Of a stretch of 35,110 nucleotides of DNA, positions 1 to 9,202 are shown one piece after another (the stretch's first letter is position 1; each line of letters starts with the position of its first letter). A program made the translations under genes and the position numbers. The notes under the pieces were generated by a model. It was not told the DNA's origin. It did no database searches and saw only the letters and a list, made by a program, of their open reading frames with translations. This stretch comes from Pokkaliibacter plantistimulans (GTDB lineage: Bacteria > Pseudomonadota > Gammaproteobacteria > Pseudomonadales > Balneatricaceae), in contig NZ_LAPT01000129.1 of NCBI RefSeq assembly GCF_003194385.1, forward strand, positions 1 through 35,110. Reading direction: 5' to 3'.

Positions 1-190
1 CTATCTGCGTTGCCGAATACCGCGTCAAAAACAGGCTCACAGCCAACGGCTGAACGTGCTTTAGCACGGCCCCGAAGGGGCGAGCGGAGCGAGTCAAATG
101 CTCATTTAGTTCACTAAACTCCGCTTTTTCGCCTGTTTCTTGTGCCCTCGGGGTATTTCCTTGTCTCGGCTGCCTCGATGACGTTTTTCA
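1..190. repeat. structured intergenic element with nested hairpins
   Basis: Three perfect small hairpins follow each other: 40-44/48-52, 55-60/63-68 and 69-73/77-81. They lie between two longer, imperfectly complementary arms, about 1-36 and 131-180. No credible ORF runs through it. The dense dyad structure and the stretch at 191-200 next to it resemble the dispersed palindromic elements that populate intergenic regions of Pseudomonas and Halomonas relatives. That it is a multicopy repeat is inference, because only one copy is in the window. Confidence 0.45.
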
Positions 191-245
191 ACAGCCTGCC
201 AGGGACATCACCACCGGGGCAGCTATAACGCTGGCGAATAGACAT

Positions 246-263
246 AACCATGGTGTAATGGTT
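246..263. promoter_or_regulatory. candidate operator upstream of TetR gene
   Basis: AACCAT and ATGGTT form perfect 6-bp arms around a 6-bp spacer, about 73 bp upstream of the TetR start at 337. Size and position fit an autoregulatory TetR operator. No second copy was found at the convergent ABC transporter genes. Confidence 0.35.
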
Positions 264-336
264 GTTCGCCGCTGGCTTGGGGTAAGATAACGCCCTGATT
301 CATCACCCCTTCATTCATCAATAAGATTGCAGGCCC

Positions 337-1020
337 ATGCCGACATCCAAAGATAGCCATTCAGCCTCTCCCCGCCGTCGCCAGCGCAAACGCGGGATAG
401 AAACGCGGGACAATATCCTGGACGCCGCAGAGGCTACCTTCGCCAATGAGGGGTTGAACGCCTCCATGCGCCGCATCATGGCGGTTGCAGGTGTGAACGT
501 TGCTTCCATCCACTATCACTTCGGCACCCGTGAGGATCTGCTCAACGCCGTGCTGGAGCGCCGTGCTGCCAGCATTACTCAGGCGCGTCTGGTGATGCTG
601 GATGAAGCGCTGGCCAAGGATGACGTCAAGATCGAAGACATCATCAAGGCGCTGTATCTGCCCTACTTCGACCCCAGCCGTACCTCCGACCCGGGCTGGA
701 TGAACTACCTCAAGGTACGTAACAAGCTGATCGGTGAGCAGCACAGCGGTGTCAGCCAGCAGGTCAAACAGCATTTCAACAATATGCACCAGCGCTTTAT
801 CGATGCCTTGCGGCGGGTCTTTCCCGATATGCCGGAGAAGGAAATCTACTGGCGCTATCACTGCATGATCGCGATCTCCACCCAGTCATCCGCCACGCCC
901 TATCGCATCATCGAGATTTCCCACGGTCTGTGTAATCCGAAAGACTTTGATGATCTGATCACCCATGTGATCCCGTTACTGGTACACCTGTGGTCAGCGC
1001 CCTATCAGCAAGACAACTGA
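337..1020 (+). CDS. TetR/AcrR family transcriptional regulator
   Basis: A 227-aa protein with a basic N-terminus (residues 13-19 are rich in Arg and Lys). A TetR helix-turn-helix follows at about residues 24-70, including the typical YHFGTREDLL recognition-helix region. The C-terminal ligand domain contains FPDMPEKEIYWRYH near residue 167, which resembles the C-terminal domain of PsrA-like TetR proteins; this subfamily call is tentative. The ATG at 337 has only a weak purine stretch upstream. The gene converges on the ABC substrate-binding protein gene, separated by a shared terminator. It may or may not control the pyrimidine genes, since a second, RutR-like repressor sits at 9203-9901. Ligand unknown. 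Confidence 0.85.
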   Translation: MPTSKDSHSASPRRRQRKRGIETRDNILDAAEATFANEGLNASMRRIMAVAGVNVASIHYHFGTREDLLNAVLERRAASITQARLVMLDEALAKDDVKIEDIIKALYLPYFDPSRTSDPGWMNYLKVRNKLIGEQHSGVSQQVKQHFNNMHQRFIDALRRVFPDMPEKEIYWRYHCMIAISTQSSATPYRIIEISHGLCNPKDFDDLITHVIPLLVHLWSAPYQQDN

Positions 1021-1062
1021 GCCAGGCCATAACACTGCCTCCCATAACACTGCATCCAAAAA

Positions 1063-1094
1063 CACCAAGGGCGCCTCACAGGGCGCCCTTGGTG
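1063..1094. terminator. bidirectional Rho-independent terminator
   Basis: Perfect 13-bp GC-rich stem (1063-1075 pairs with 1082-1094) with a 6-nt loop, between convergent genes ending at 1020 and 1120. The minus-strand reading is followed by a run of five T; the plus-strand tail is weaker. Confidence 0.8.
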
Positions 1095-1119
1095 CTTTAC
1101 AGCAAGCGAACTCGACCGC

Positions 1120-2118
1120 TTACTTCTGAGCCATATCGAAGATTTCGTGGGTGTAGGCACCCTCAGGCTTTTTGGTGATAACCGGGGCAGATGAACCGCT
1201 CAGCAGCACGCCGACCGTACGGTCAAACGCAGCGGGTTCCATGTAGCCCATAGGCTTGTCGCCTTTCAGCAGCTTGCCCACTTCGCTCATCATGCGCACC
1301 TGATGCTCCTTGGTCTGGGCACCGGTGTCATCATACTTCAGCACGATGTCAGCCGCCTCTTCAGGATGCTCCTGCGCATAGGTCCAGCCAGTGACGGAAG
1401 CTTTCAGGAAGCGCGCCATCTTCTGTTTGAAGGCGTCATCCTTGAGCTTGTCTTCCATGACGTACAGGCCATCTTCCAGCGTGGCGACACCTTCGTCTTC
1501 ATACTTGAAGACCTGCAGTTCGTCCGGTTTGATACCAGCATCGATCACCTGCCAGTACTCGTTGTAGGTCATGGTGGAGATACAGTCAGCCTGATTCTGC
1601 AGCAGCGGATCGACGTTGAAGCCCTGCTTCAGTACGGTCACGCCTTCGTCTCCACCGGTCGTGGGCAGATTCAGCTTGGCCATCCACGACAGGAAGGGAT
1701 ACTCGTTACCGAAGAACCATACCCCCAGAGTTTTACCTTTGAAGTCCGCTGGTGTCTTGATGCCTGAGCTTTTCAGACAGGTCAGCTCCATACCGGACTT
1801 GTTGTAGATCTGCGCGATGTTGACCAGTGGCAAGCCTTTTTCACGGGCGGCCAGTGCAGGCGGCAACCAGTCAACGATGACATCGGCACCACCACCGGCA
1901 ATCACCTGTTCAGGGGCGATATCCGGGCCACCGGGTTTGATGGTGACATTGAGATCGGCATCCTTGTAATAGCCCTTTTCCAGCGCGACGTAATAGCCGG
2001 CGAACTGAGCCTGAGTAACCCACTTCAACTGCAGGGTGACATCGTCTGCTGCCAGCGCCATGCCGGACGCCGAGGCCAGGGTCAGAGCGCCCATCAGGGT
2101 AGTGAGGGTTTTCTTCAT
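1120..2118 (-). CDS. ABC transporter substrate-binding protein, NMT1/THI5-like
   Basis: A 332-aa periplasmic solute-binding protein of the NMT1/THI5 (SsuA/ThiY) type. The start at 2118 is chosen because MKKTLTTLMGALTLASASGM is a clear signal peptide, cleaved near ALA-AD, and an AAGGAG Shine-Dalgarno lies just upstream. Longer in-frame starts lack these. The mature part has the family pattern LQLKWVTQAQFAGYYVALEKG, followed by the KTPADFKGKTLGVW region. It is the last gene of the transporter set but is separated from permease 2 by about 296 bp carrying its own tandem repeat, so it may have its own promoter, as abundant binding proteins often do. With dihydropyrimidinase upstream, the ligand is probably a pyrimidine or hydantoin-like compound; this is inference from context. 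Confidence 0.88.
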   Translation of the reverse strand: MKKTLTTLMGALTLASASGMALAADDVTLQLKWVTQAQFAGYYVALEKGYYKDADLNVTIKPGGPDIAPEQVIAGGGADVIVDWLPPALAAREKGLPLVNIAQIYNKSGMELTCLKSSGIKTPADFKGKTLGVWFFGNEYPFLSWMAKLNLPTTGGDEGVTVLKQGFNVDPLLQNQADCISTMTYNEYWQVIDAGIKPDELQVFKYEDEGVATLEDGLYVMEDKLKDDAFKQKMARFLKASVTGWTYAQEHPEEAADIVLKYDDTGAQTKEHQVRMMSEVGKLLKGDKPMGYMEPAAFDRTVGVLLSGSSAPVITKKPEGAYTHEIFDMAQK

Positions 2119-2309
2119 CGTTATCTCCTTACTCTCAACCGCTAATCTGTTAATCACGCGAAGAACGCCTGCGCGTTCCAAGTGAAGATATTCGCCTTAG
2201 GCAGCGAACATTCCCTGCTTCAAACCACACTGCAACCGCTTTGGTTATCACCGCTACGGCAGACACGATCAACATACAACGATGGACATGCCTTCTCTGT
2301 GGAAGGCTT

Positions 2310-2341
2310 TTTGCTCAAAGGCTTATTTGCGCAAAGGCTTA
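2310..2341. repeat. tandem 16-bp direct repeat containing TTTGCGCAAA
   Basis: Two adjacent 16-bp units (2310-2325 and 2326-2341) differ at one base. The second contains the 10-bp palindrome TTTGCGCAAA. It lies about 190 bp upstream of the substrate-binding protein start, in the gap that separates it from permease 2. The gap 2119-2414 holds no other gene that I can support. A regulator-binding site is possible. Confidence 0.5.
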
Positions 2342-2414
2342 GCTACATTATCAACAGCATTAACATCACTGCTCTTCAGCACCCTTTCCATGCCAGCCAA
2401 GGCCGTACCAGCGG

Positions 2415-3416
2415 TTAACGTTTACCGGCGCGTACTGAGGGATGCCAGAAAGTGACTCTGCGCTCCAGCAGCGTCAGTAAACCATAGCTGATGGAACCGG
2501 CCAGCGCCGCTACCAGAATAGTGGCCCACACCATACTCAGATTCATCCGCCCCACTTCTGTCGATATACGAAACCCCATACCGACAATCGGCGTACCGAA
2601 AAACTCGGCCACGATGGCACCGATCAGCGCCAAAGTTGAGTTGAGTTTGAGGGCATTGAAGATAAAAGGCATGGCATAGGGCAGGCGCGTGGTCAGCAGG
2701 CTCTGCACATGACTGGCGGCATAGGTGCGCATCAGCTCCTGCTCCAGCTTACCCGCCGATGCCAGCCCGCTGAGGGTATTCACCAGCATGGGGAAGAAGG
2801 TCATGATCACCACCACGGCAGCCTTCGACTGCCAGTCGAAACCAAACCACATCACCATGATCGGCGCGATACCGACGATAGGAATCGACGACATGATGTT
2901 GCCAAAGGGCAGCAGGCCTTTCTGCATAAAGGGGCTGCGATCAATCAGCAGCGCCACGATAAAACCACTGCCGCAGCCCATGATGTAACCCGCCAGCACT
3001 GACTTGAGATAGGTCTGGCGGAAGTCCTGCCAGAGCATATCCAGACTGCCCGCAAAGGCACTGCCAATTTCCGTCGGAGAAGGCAGCAGTACCGGCGGCA
3101 CGGCAAAGCCATCCACCAGCATCTGCCACACCAGCAACAGGAAGAGGGCAAACAGCGCAGGCACACTCCAGCCCCACAGGCCAGTGGCCTGCTTCAGCTG
3201 GGCCTTGTCCACCCAGCGAGTCAACTGTGCCAGCAATAACCAGATGCCATAGCTGCCAAACAGCAGACCGGTAATACCGGGCACCGACTGACGCAAGGCG
3301 CCCTTCTCTCCCCCCAGCACCATGCCTGCTACCAGCACAAAAACCAGTAATCCCAGGCCCATCACCCACTGCTGCGCACGGCCAGAACCGGCTTGCTTGT
3401 TCACCAAATTGCTCAT
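2415..3416 (-). CDS. ABC transporter permease (SsuC/ThiX-like), second of two
   Basis: A 333-aa integral membrane protein of the binding-protein-dependent permease family. Residues 17-60 form two hydrophobic segments and residues 88-110 another. The EAA-type cytoplasmic loop is seen around ELMRTYAASHVQSLLTTRLP near residue 225, followed by APIMVMWFGF-type helices. The start ATG overlaps the stop of the upstream permease by 4 bases (ATGA), so the two are translationally coupled and presumably form the heterodimeric channel. It is more N-terminally extended than the typical 250-aa SsuC. Substrate is inferred from the pyrimidine catabolic neighbours. Confidence 0.9.
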   Translation of the reverse strand: MSNLVNKQAGSGRAQQWVMGLGLLVFVLVAGMVLGGEKGALRQSVPGITGLLFGSYGIWLLLAQLTRWVDKAQLKQATGLWGWSVPALFALFLLLVWQMLVDGFAVPPVLLPSPTEIGSAFAGSLDMLWQDFRQTYLKSVLAGYIMGCGSGFIVALLIDRSPFMQKGLLPFGNIMSSIPIVGIAPIMVMWFGFDWQSKAAVVVIMTFFPMLVNTLSGLASAGKLEQELMRTYAASHVQSLLTTRLPYAMPFIFNALKLNSTLALIGAIVAEFFGTPIVGMGFRISTEVGRMNLSMVWATILVAALAGSISYGLLTLLERRVTFWHPSVRAGKR

Positions 3417-4315
3417 GCCGCCGCTCCCAGTTCAGTGCGTGTCCCCATACGTTTGAGCACCCACTTTTCCCCCATGCCGACCAGCACCACCAGCAGCGCA
3501 CCGAGTAATGCCGCCATCACCAGCGCCGCCCAGATCTGCACCATCTGTCCGTAATAAGAGCCGCTGAGCAACCGTGCTCCGAGGCCGCCCTGTGCCCCGG
3601 TCGGCAGCTCACCGACGATGGCTCCCACCAGCGATGCAGCAATGGCAACCTTGAGACCGGCAAACAGGAAGGGTAGTGACGCAGGCCAGCGCAACTTCCA
3701 CAGTACCTGCCGGGTGGTGGCACTGTAGGTATGCAGCAGCTCCATGTGCAGACGGTCCGCCGAACGCAGCCCCTTGACCATGCTGATGGTGACGGGGAAG
3801 AACGACAGGTACATGGAGATCAGCGATTTGGGTACCAGCCCGGTAAAATTCAGTGAGCCCAGTACCACGATAACCATCGGTGCGATGGCCAGAATCGGTA
3901 TGGTCTGCGAGGTGATGATCCACGGCATCAGGCTCGATTCCAGCGTGCGGTTATGGACGATGCCAATCGCCAGCAGGATGCCCAGCGCCGCGCCCAGCAC
4001 GAAGCCCAGCAGGGTGGAAGACAAGGTGATACCGGTATGGAATACCAGTGAACGCTTGGAGGTAATGGCCTCGTGGAACACGCTCTGGTTCAGCTCTACC
4101 ACCACCTGATCCGGCGTTGGCAGCACCGGCCGGCGCATGCTCAGCGCCTCGGCCACCACCTTGCTGGCATCCCAGTCCTGATGACGGCGCTCATACTGGC
4201 TGACCAGCTGCTGGCCATTGAGAAAGATCGCTCCGAGGTACCAGATCACAATGAAGCCGAGGCTGACCAGAGCCACAGCGAAGACGCGGTTGTCGCGCCA
4301 GCTTGCAGTTTTCAT
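3413..4315 (-). CDS. ABC transporter permease (SsuC/ThiX-like), first of two
   Basis: A 300-aa permease from the ATG at 4315 (MKTASWRDNR), 13 bp after the ATPase stop. An in-frame ATG at 4363 would overlap the ATPase gene and has no better ribosome site. A TM helix spans about residues 10-31. A periplasmic loop of about 60 residues follows, then the core permease domain with the EAA motif region MELLHTYSATTRQVLWKLRW near residue 200. Overlaps the second permease by ATGA. Pairs with the other permease and the ATPase at 4329 to form the importer. Confidence 0.88.
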   Translation of the reverse strand: MKTASWRDNRVFAVALVSLGFIVIWYLGAIFLNGQQLVSQYERRHQDWDASKVVAEALSMRRPVLPTPDQVVVELNQSVFHEAITSKRSLVFHTGITLSSTLLGFVLGAALGILLAIGIVHNRTLESSLMPWIITSQTIPILAIAPMVIVVLGSLNFTGLVPKSLISMYLSFFPVTISMVKGLRSADRLHMELLHTYSATTRQVLWKLRWPASLPFLFAGLKVAIAASLVGAIVGELPTGAQGGLGARLLSGSYYGQMVQIWAALVMAALLGALLVVLVGMGEKWVLKRMGTRTELGAAA

Positions 4316-4328
4316 TTTGCTGCCCCGC

Positions 4329-5156
4329 TCAGTCGATATGGTGGTCGGTAGCCAGACACTCACGCACTTCCTGCGCCAGCTCCATAAAGGCCGGGGTATC
4401 CCGGATATCCAGCGGCCGCTCGCGTGGCAGGTTGCTTTGAATAATGCGGGTGATGCGTCCGGGGCGCGGTGACATCACCACAATATGAGTCGAGAGAAAC
4501 ACCGCCTCGGCAATGGAGTGGGTCACGAACACCACCGTCTTGCCGGTCTGCTCCCAGATTTTCAGCAGCTCCAGGTTGAGGTGGTCACGGGTGATCTCAT
4601 CCAGTGCACCGAAGGGTTCATCCATCAGCAACAGCTCTGGCTCAAAACAGAGCGCCCGGGCGATGGAGGCGCGTTGCTGCATACCGCCTGACAGCTGCCA
4701 GGGGAATTTCTTGCGGAACTTATCGAGGCCCACCAGATTCAGGTATTTGTCTGCCTGCACCTCCTGCTTGTCCTTGCCGTAGCCGAATATCTCCATCGGC
4801 AGGGCGCAGTTGCCTTCGATGGTTCGCCACGGATAAAGCGCAGGCGCCTGAAACACATAGCCGTACAGACGGTTGAGCCGGGCTTCATGGGGGGTGGTCC
4901 CTTCGACACTGATCTTGCCGCTGGTTTGCTGCTCAAGGTCAGCAATCACGCGCAGCAGCGTGGTTTTACCGCAGCCTGAAGGGCCGATAAAAGAAACGAA
5001 GTCGCCTTTGCGAATACTCAGATCGATATGGGAAAGCGCATGCACGGGGCCATCGTTGGTATCGAATGTGAGTGACAAATCTTTGATATCAATGAGTTTA
5101 CGGCTACGTTCGCCGTCAGGTTTAAGGCTCACCACGTTATCCACTGCCTGCTGCAT
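4329..5156 (-). CDS. ABC transporter ATP-binding protein
   Basis: A 275-aa nucleotide-binding subunit of the SsuB/TauB/ThiZ class. Walker A GPSGCGKT is at residues 58-65, the Q-loop around 103, the signature LSGGMQQR at 155-162, Walker B LLLMDEP ending at 181 and the H-loop His at 213. It is preceded by a GAGAG stretch upstream of the ATG at 5156. It powers the importer made of the two downstream permeases. The 207-bp gap upstream, after dihydropyrimidinase, contains a strong hairpin and a repeated 16-mer, so expression may be tuned separately from dihydropyrimidinase. Confidence 0.92.
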   Translation of the reverse strand: MQQAVDNVVSLKPDGERSRKLIDIKDLSLTFDTNDGPVHALSHIDLSIRKGDFVSFIGPSGCGKTTLLRVIADLEQQTSGKISVEGTTPHEARLNRLYGYVFQAPALYPWRTIEGNCALPMEIFGYGKDKQEVQADKYLNLVGLDKFRKKFPWQLSGGMQQRASIARALCFEPELLLMDEPFGALDEITRDHLNLELLKIWEQTGKTVVFVTHSIAEAVFLSTHIVVMSPRPGRITRIIQSNLPRERPLDIRDTPAFMELAQEVRECLATDHHID

Positions 5157-5207
5157 AGTCTCTCATCTCATCGGGAACCTGATCACACGGAGTTCGCCGT
5201 CAGGTTT
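5108..5207. repeat. 16-bp exact direct repeat spanning the ATPase start
   Basis: The 16-mer GTTCGCCGTCAGGTTT occurs at 5108-5123 (inside the first codons of the ATPase gene) and again at 5192-5207 (upstream of it), 84 bp apart. It may be a small duplication scar; no function can be assigned. Confidence 0.5.
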
Positions 5208-5293
5208 CTATTTCTAATCGTTCAACATCACGGTCTTCGGTATCGGGGCGATGTGGTCGGTAGCGCCTGTCAGGCGTGTACTATGAACGCGGT

Positions 5294-5318
5294 CACCGGC
5301 ACAGACGCTGTACCGGTG
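5294..5318 (-). promoter_or_regulatory. intercistronic RNA hairpin after dihydropyrimidinase
   Basis: On the minus-strand transcript, 5308-5318 pairs with 5294-5304 in an 11-bp stem with one G-U pair and a 3-nt loop. It lies 46 bp after the dihydropyrimidinase stop and has no U-tract. A smaller 6-bp hairpin follows at 5264-5276. It may stabilise the upstream mRNA or attenuate the transporter genes. Confidence 0.5.
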
Positions 5319-5363
5319 AATCGGCTTTCCCACATCACCCGTTTTGTAGCAGCTGAGGCGACC

Positions 5364-6818
<1,455 letters not shown>

Positions 6819-6947
6819 TTATCACTCAGTCAGACAGTGCCCTGAGGAGCAGGGTCGCTCTTTGCCGTACCGCAGCCAGATGACATGGCACATGTCTTTA
6901 TGGCGCCAGATTACGAATGGGTGAACACGCTGTAAGTATGCAAGAGA

Positions 6948-6963
6948 TTGACCAATTGGACAG
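6948..6963. promoter_or_regulatory. RutR-type operator (dihydropyrimidinase side)
   Basis: TTGACCA-AT-TGGACAG matches the known RutR consensus TTGACCAnnTGGTCAA at all but two of its 14 defined bases. It is the dihydropyrimidinase-proximal site of the divergent region. Confidence 0.7.
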
Positions 6964-7210
6964 AAGATTTAGCCACTTTTTATAAACCCATGAATTGAAA
7001 GGATTTATTCCTAATTAGTGATAGCAATACCCTGCTCTGTCGAATTGCCATGCACTGTATTGAACAGCGCAGTTACCAAAACGGTGCAAAAAAACAGCAA
7101 ATAAGAGCGAATTGCATTTACCGGTGCAACTGCTGGCTGACACAAAAATTCTCATCAAATTTTTATTTATCAATGACTTACTTCAGCCAATGAAAATAAA
7201 ACGCAATCTC

Positions 7211-7226
7211 CTGTCCAAATGGTCAG
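7211..7226. promoter_or_regulatory. RutR-type operator (beta-ureidopropionase side)
   Basis: CTGTCCA-AA-TGGTCAG is a near-palindromic match to the RutR consensus, about 95 bp upstream of the beta-ureidopropionase start at 7322. Confidence 0.7.
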
Positions 7227-7272
7227 ATCATTGCAATACTTAGCTCCGTCATTCTTTAGCTGTTTTAAACCA

Positions 7273-7290
7273 ATGGTCGATACCGACCAT
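7273..7290. promoter_or_regulatory. dyad ATGGTCG/CGACCAT close to the beta-ureidopropionase start
   Basis: Perfect 7-bp arms with a 4-bp spacer, ending about 31 bp upstream of the ATG at 7322. It shares the GGTC/GACC core with the RutR-type sites but has a different spacing, so it may be an accessory operator or a leader hairpin. Confidence 0.4.
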
Positions 7291-7321
7291 GCTGACTTCA
7301 ACAGATGAGGAGTTGTTCGCT

Positions 7322-8185
7322 ATGTCTACCATTAAAGTGGGATTGATCCAGACGGCTCTGCACGGGGATACCAGTGAAAGCCCGCAAGCCATTAAAAAGA
7401 AAATGCTGGACGCCCATATCCCCTTTATCGAAGAAGCGGCAGCCAAAGGGGTGCAGGTATTAAGCTTTCAGGAAGTATTCAATCAGCCCTATTTCTGCCC
7501 CAGTCAGGACAAGAAATGGTACGGTGCCGCAGAGGCGATTCCTGATGGGGAAACAACCCGTTTGATGCAGGAATACGCGCGCAAATACAATATGGTTATT
7601 GTAGTTCCCATTTATGAGGAACAGATGCCCGGCGTATATTACAACACCGCCGCGGTTATCGATGCGGATGGCAGCTATCTGGGTAAATACCGTAAAACTC
7701 ATATTCCACAGGTAGCCGGATTCTGGGAAAAATTCTTTTTCAAACCCGGTAATAGCGGCTGGCCCGTATTCAAAACAGCCTACTGTAATATCGGCGTCTA
7801 TATCTGTTATGACCGCCACTTCCCCGAAGGCTGGCGTGGCCTGGCGCTGGCGGGGGCCGACCTGATCGTCAACCCGTCCGCTACCGTGGCCGGGCTCAGC
7901 CAGTATCTGTGGGAGCTGGAGCAGCCTGCGTCAGCTGCCGCCAATGGCGTCTATATCGCCGCCATTAACCGTGTCGGCCGCGAACAACCCTGGGATATCG
8001 GTGAGTTTTATGGCTCCAGCTATCTGGTCAATCCACGCGGCAAGATTGTCGCGCAGGCCTCGGCAGACAAGGAGGAGCTGGTAGTGGGAGAGATGGATCT
8101 GCAGCTTATTCGTGAAGTGCGCGATACCTGGCAGTTCTTCCGTGATCGCCGCCCGGAAACCTACGGCCCGCTGACTGATATTTGA
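7322..8185 (+). CDS. pydC: beta-ureidopropionase (N-carbamoyl-beta-alanine amidohydrolase)
   Basis: A 287-aa nitrilase-superfamily amidohydrolase. It releases ammonia and CO2 from N-carbamoyl-beta-alanine (or the 2-methyl analogue), the last step of the reductive pathway. The catalytic triad is visible: Glu51 (SFQEVFNQP), Lys125 (KYRKTHIP) and Cys162 (ICYDRHFPEGWR). The start at 7322 is preferred over the in-frame ATG at 7289 because GAGGAG lies 9 bases upstream and MSTIKVGLIQ is the usual beginning. Transcribed divergently from dihydropyrimidinase behind a RutR-type operator and followed by a strong terminator. N-carbamoyl-D-amino acid or N-carbamoylputrescine amidohydrolase are related alternatives; the locus favours the pyrimidine role. 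Confidence 0.93.
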   Translation: MSTIKVGLIQTALHGDTSESPQAIKKKMLDAHIPFIEEAAAKGVQVLSFQEVFNQPYFCPSQDKKWYGAAEAIPDGETTRLMQEYARKYNMVIVVPIYEEQMPGVYYNTAAVIDADGSYLGKYRKTHIPQVAGFWEKFFFKPGNSGWPVFKTAYCNIGVYICYDRHFPEGWRGLALAGADLIVNPSATVAGLSQYLWELEQPASAAANGVYIAAINRVGREQPWDIGEFYGSSYLVNPRGKIVAQASADKEELVVGEMDLQLIREVRDTWQFFRDRRPETYGPLTDI

Positions 8186-8200
8186 TGGATTGCAGTTACA

Positions 8201-8225
8201 AAAAGAGCCCATTTCGGGCTCTTTT
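8201..8225. terminator. bidirectional Rho-independent terminator
   Basis: AAAAGAGCCC (8201-8210), a 5-nt loop and GGGCTCTTTT (8216-8225), followed by further T residues. It separates convergent beta-ureidopropionase and the small membrane protein gene and works in both directions. Confidence 0.9.
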
Positions 8226-8250
8226 TTACTGAAAAAACTCATAAAAACAA

Positions 8251-8592
8251 CTAGTTATAATTTCTTTTACGCAGACTAAAGAGGATAGGCACAAGGCCAA
8301 TAATCAACGCCGACAGGTAGCTATTCAACTGGTAATAGCGCCCAAACTCTGACTCTACCGCACTCAGAAAACTCGGATCAGACCCTGCATCATAAACACC
8401 ATAGGCCATAAACAATGACACCAGGATGGCCAGCAGCAGAAAGCCTTTCCATAATCGGGCTAGTAGCGAGAATCCCATGCAGAGCGCCAATGCCAGCCCC
8501 CACATAGAAGGATAAGACGGCATTTTGTCTGCTACCTCAGCGAAGCAAAGTGAGGGGGCAAGAGTGGTCAGCACCAACAGATAAGCCTTCAC
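8251..8592 (-). CDS. small membrane protein, candidate immunity protein
   Basis: A 113-aa protein with a GTG start overlapping the stop of the upstream toxin-like gene by four bases (GTGA), so the two are coupled. It begins with a signal-peptide-like segment (MKAYLLVLTTLAPSLCFAEV). Hydrophobic stretches follow at about 31-46, 50-67 and 92-108, and the end is basic (RKRN). I do not recognise a family. Tight pairing behind a DUF2778-type protein suggests it protects the envelope from that enzyme, as small envelope immunity proteins do in other effector pairs; this is inference. It ends just before the bidirectional terminator. Confidence 0.75.
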   Translation of the reverse strand: MKAYLLVLTTLAPSLCFAEVADKMPSYPSMWGLALALCMGFSLLARLWKGFLLLAILVSLFMAYGVYDAGSDPSFLSAVESEFGRYYQLNSYLSALIIGLVPILFSLRKRNYN

Positions 8593-9026
8593 CCCTTTAC
8601 CTCAACTTCTATCTTTTTCTGACTGGCCTGAATCATGGCAGCTAAGCGGTCAGTGGTTTGATTACCCAAAACCCCGCCACCCACATCAATACAACCCGCT
8701 GATCCTTCCATATCCCCACCGTGCAAAAAGAAATTGTCACGCCCAAAGGTCTTTGTGGCAGGCACTGGATGCAGCCTGACTCGCCAGTCACCCCAGTCTC
8801 CACGCATTCTGCGAGCCAGGTCGCCAACGATACCGGGATCACTGAACTCTGTCGGCGAGATGTAATATTTTCCAACTGGGATGGGGCCTTCGAATGGCTT
8901 AATCAAACATGCGTTTGAGGACTTGTTCATGCACTCTCCACGCCCACTGGTTGCGCGTAAAGTCATGGAAAAACAAGGAGTTGAGGCCATTAGAAGCCCC
9001 TTTGAGATACTAAATACAATCTTCAT
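8589..9026 (-). CDS. DUF2778 (Tlde1-like) family protein, predicted peptidoglycan-targeting toxin
   Basis: A 145-aa protein from the ATG at 9026, which has TAAGGA upstream. An internal ATG at 8990 with AGGGG upstream would give 133 aa, and the choice is open. The family signature is visible: PIPVGKYYI, then FGRDNFFLHGGD and SAGCIDVGGG, with the presumed catalytic His and Cys spaced as in L,D-transpeptidase-like DUF2778 domains. Salmonella Tlde1, of this family, is a type VI secretion effector that attacks peptidoglycan. Here no secretion genes are in the window and the N-terminus MKIVFSISKGLLMASTPCFS is at best a weak signal peptide. The gene overlaps its downstream partner by GTGA. The function as a toxin is inferred from family and pairing. 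Confidence 0.8.
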   Translation of the reverse strand: MKIVFSISKGLLMASTPCFSMTLRATSGRGECMNKSSNACLIKPFEGPIPVGKYYISPTEFSDPGIVGDLARRMRGDWGDWRVRLHPVPATKTFGRDNFFLHGGDMEGSAGCIDVGGGVLGNQTTDRLAAMIQASQKKIEVEVKG

Positions 9027-9202
9027 ACACATCCTTATGTGAGGCTGAATACGACGGCGCTCTATATGCTGGATATACCAGCACCCGATACTCACCGAAT
9101 GCCAAGAACCTACAGCAGCCCTGCTGATGAGAGAAAACGAGGGGATACTAATCTCGCCACTCCTCGTTCACAAGTACACAAACAACGCCTTGTATCCCTG
9201 AT

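Noticed and set aside
2182-2418. 78-codon plus-strand ORF in the gap upstream of the substrate-binding protein
   Set aside because: No ribosome site, no recognisable composition, and it runs over the tandem repeat.
6887-6903. TGGCAC followed by TTTA, considered as a sigma-54 promoter
   Set aside because: The -12 element lacks GC and the position, over 400 bp from the downstream start, does not fit.
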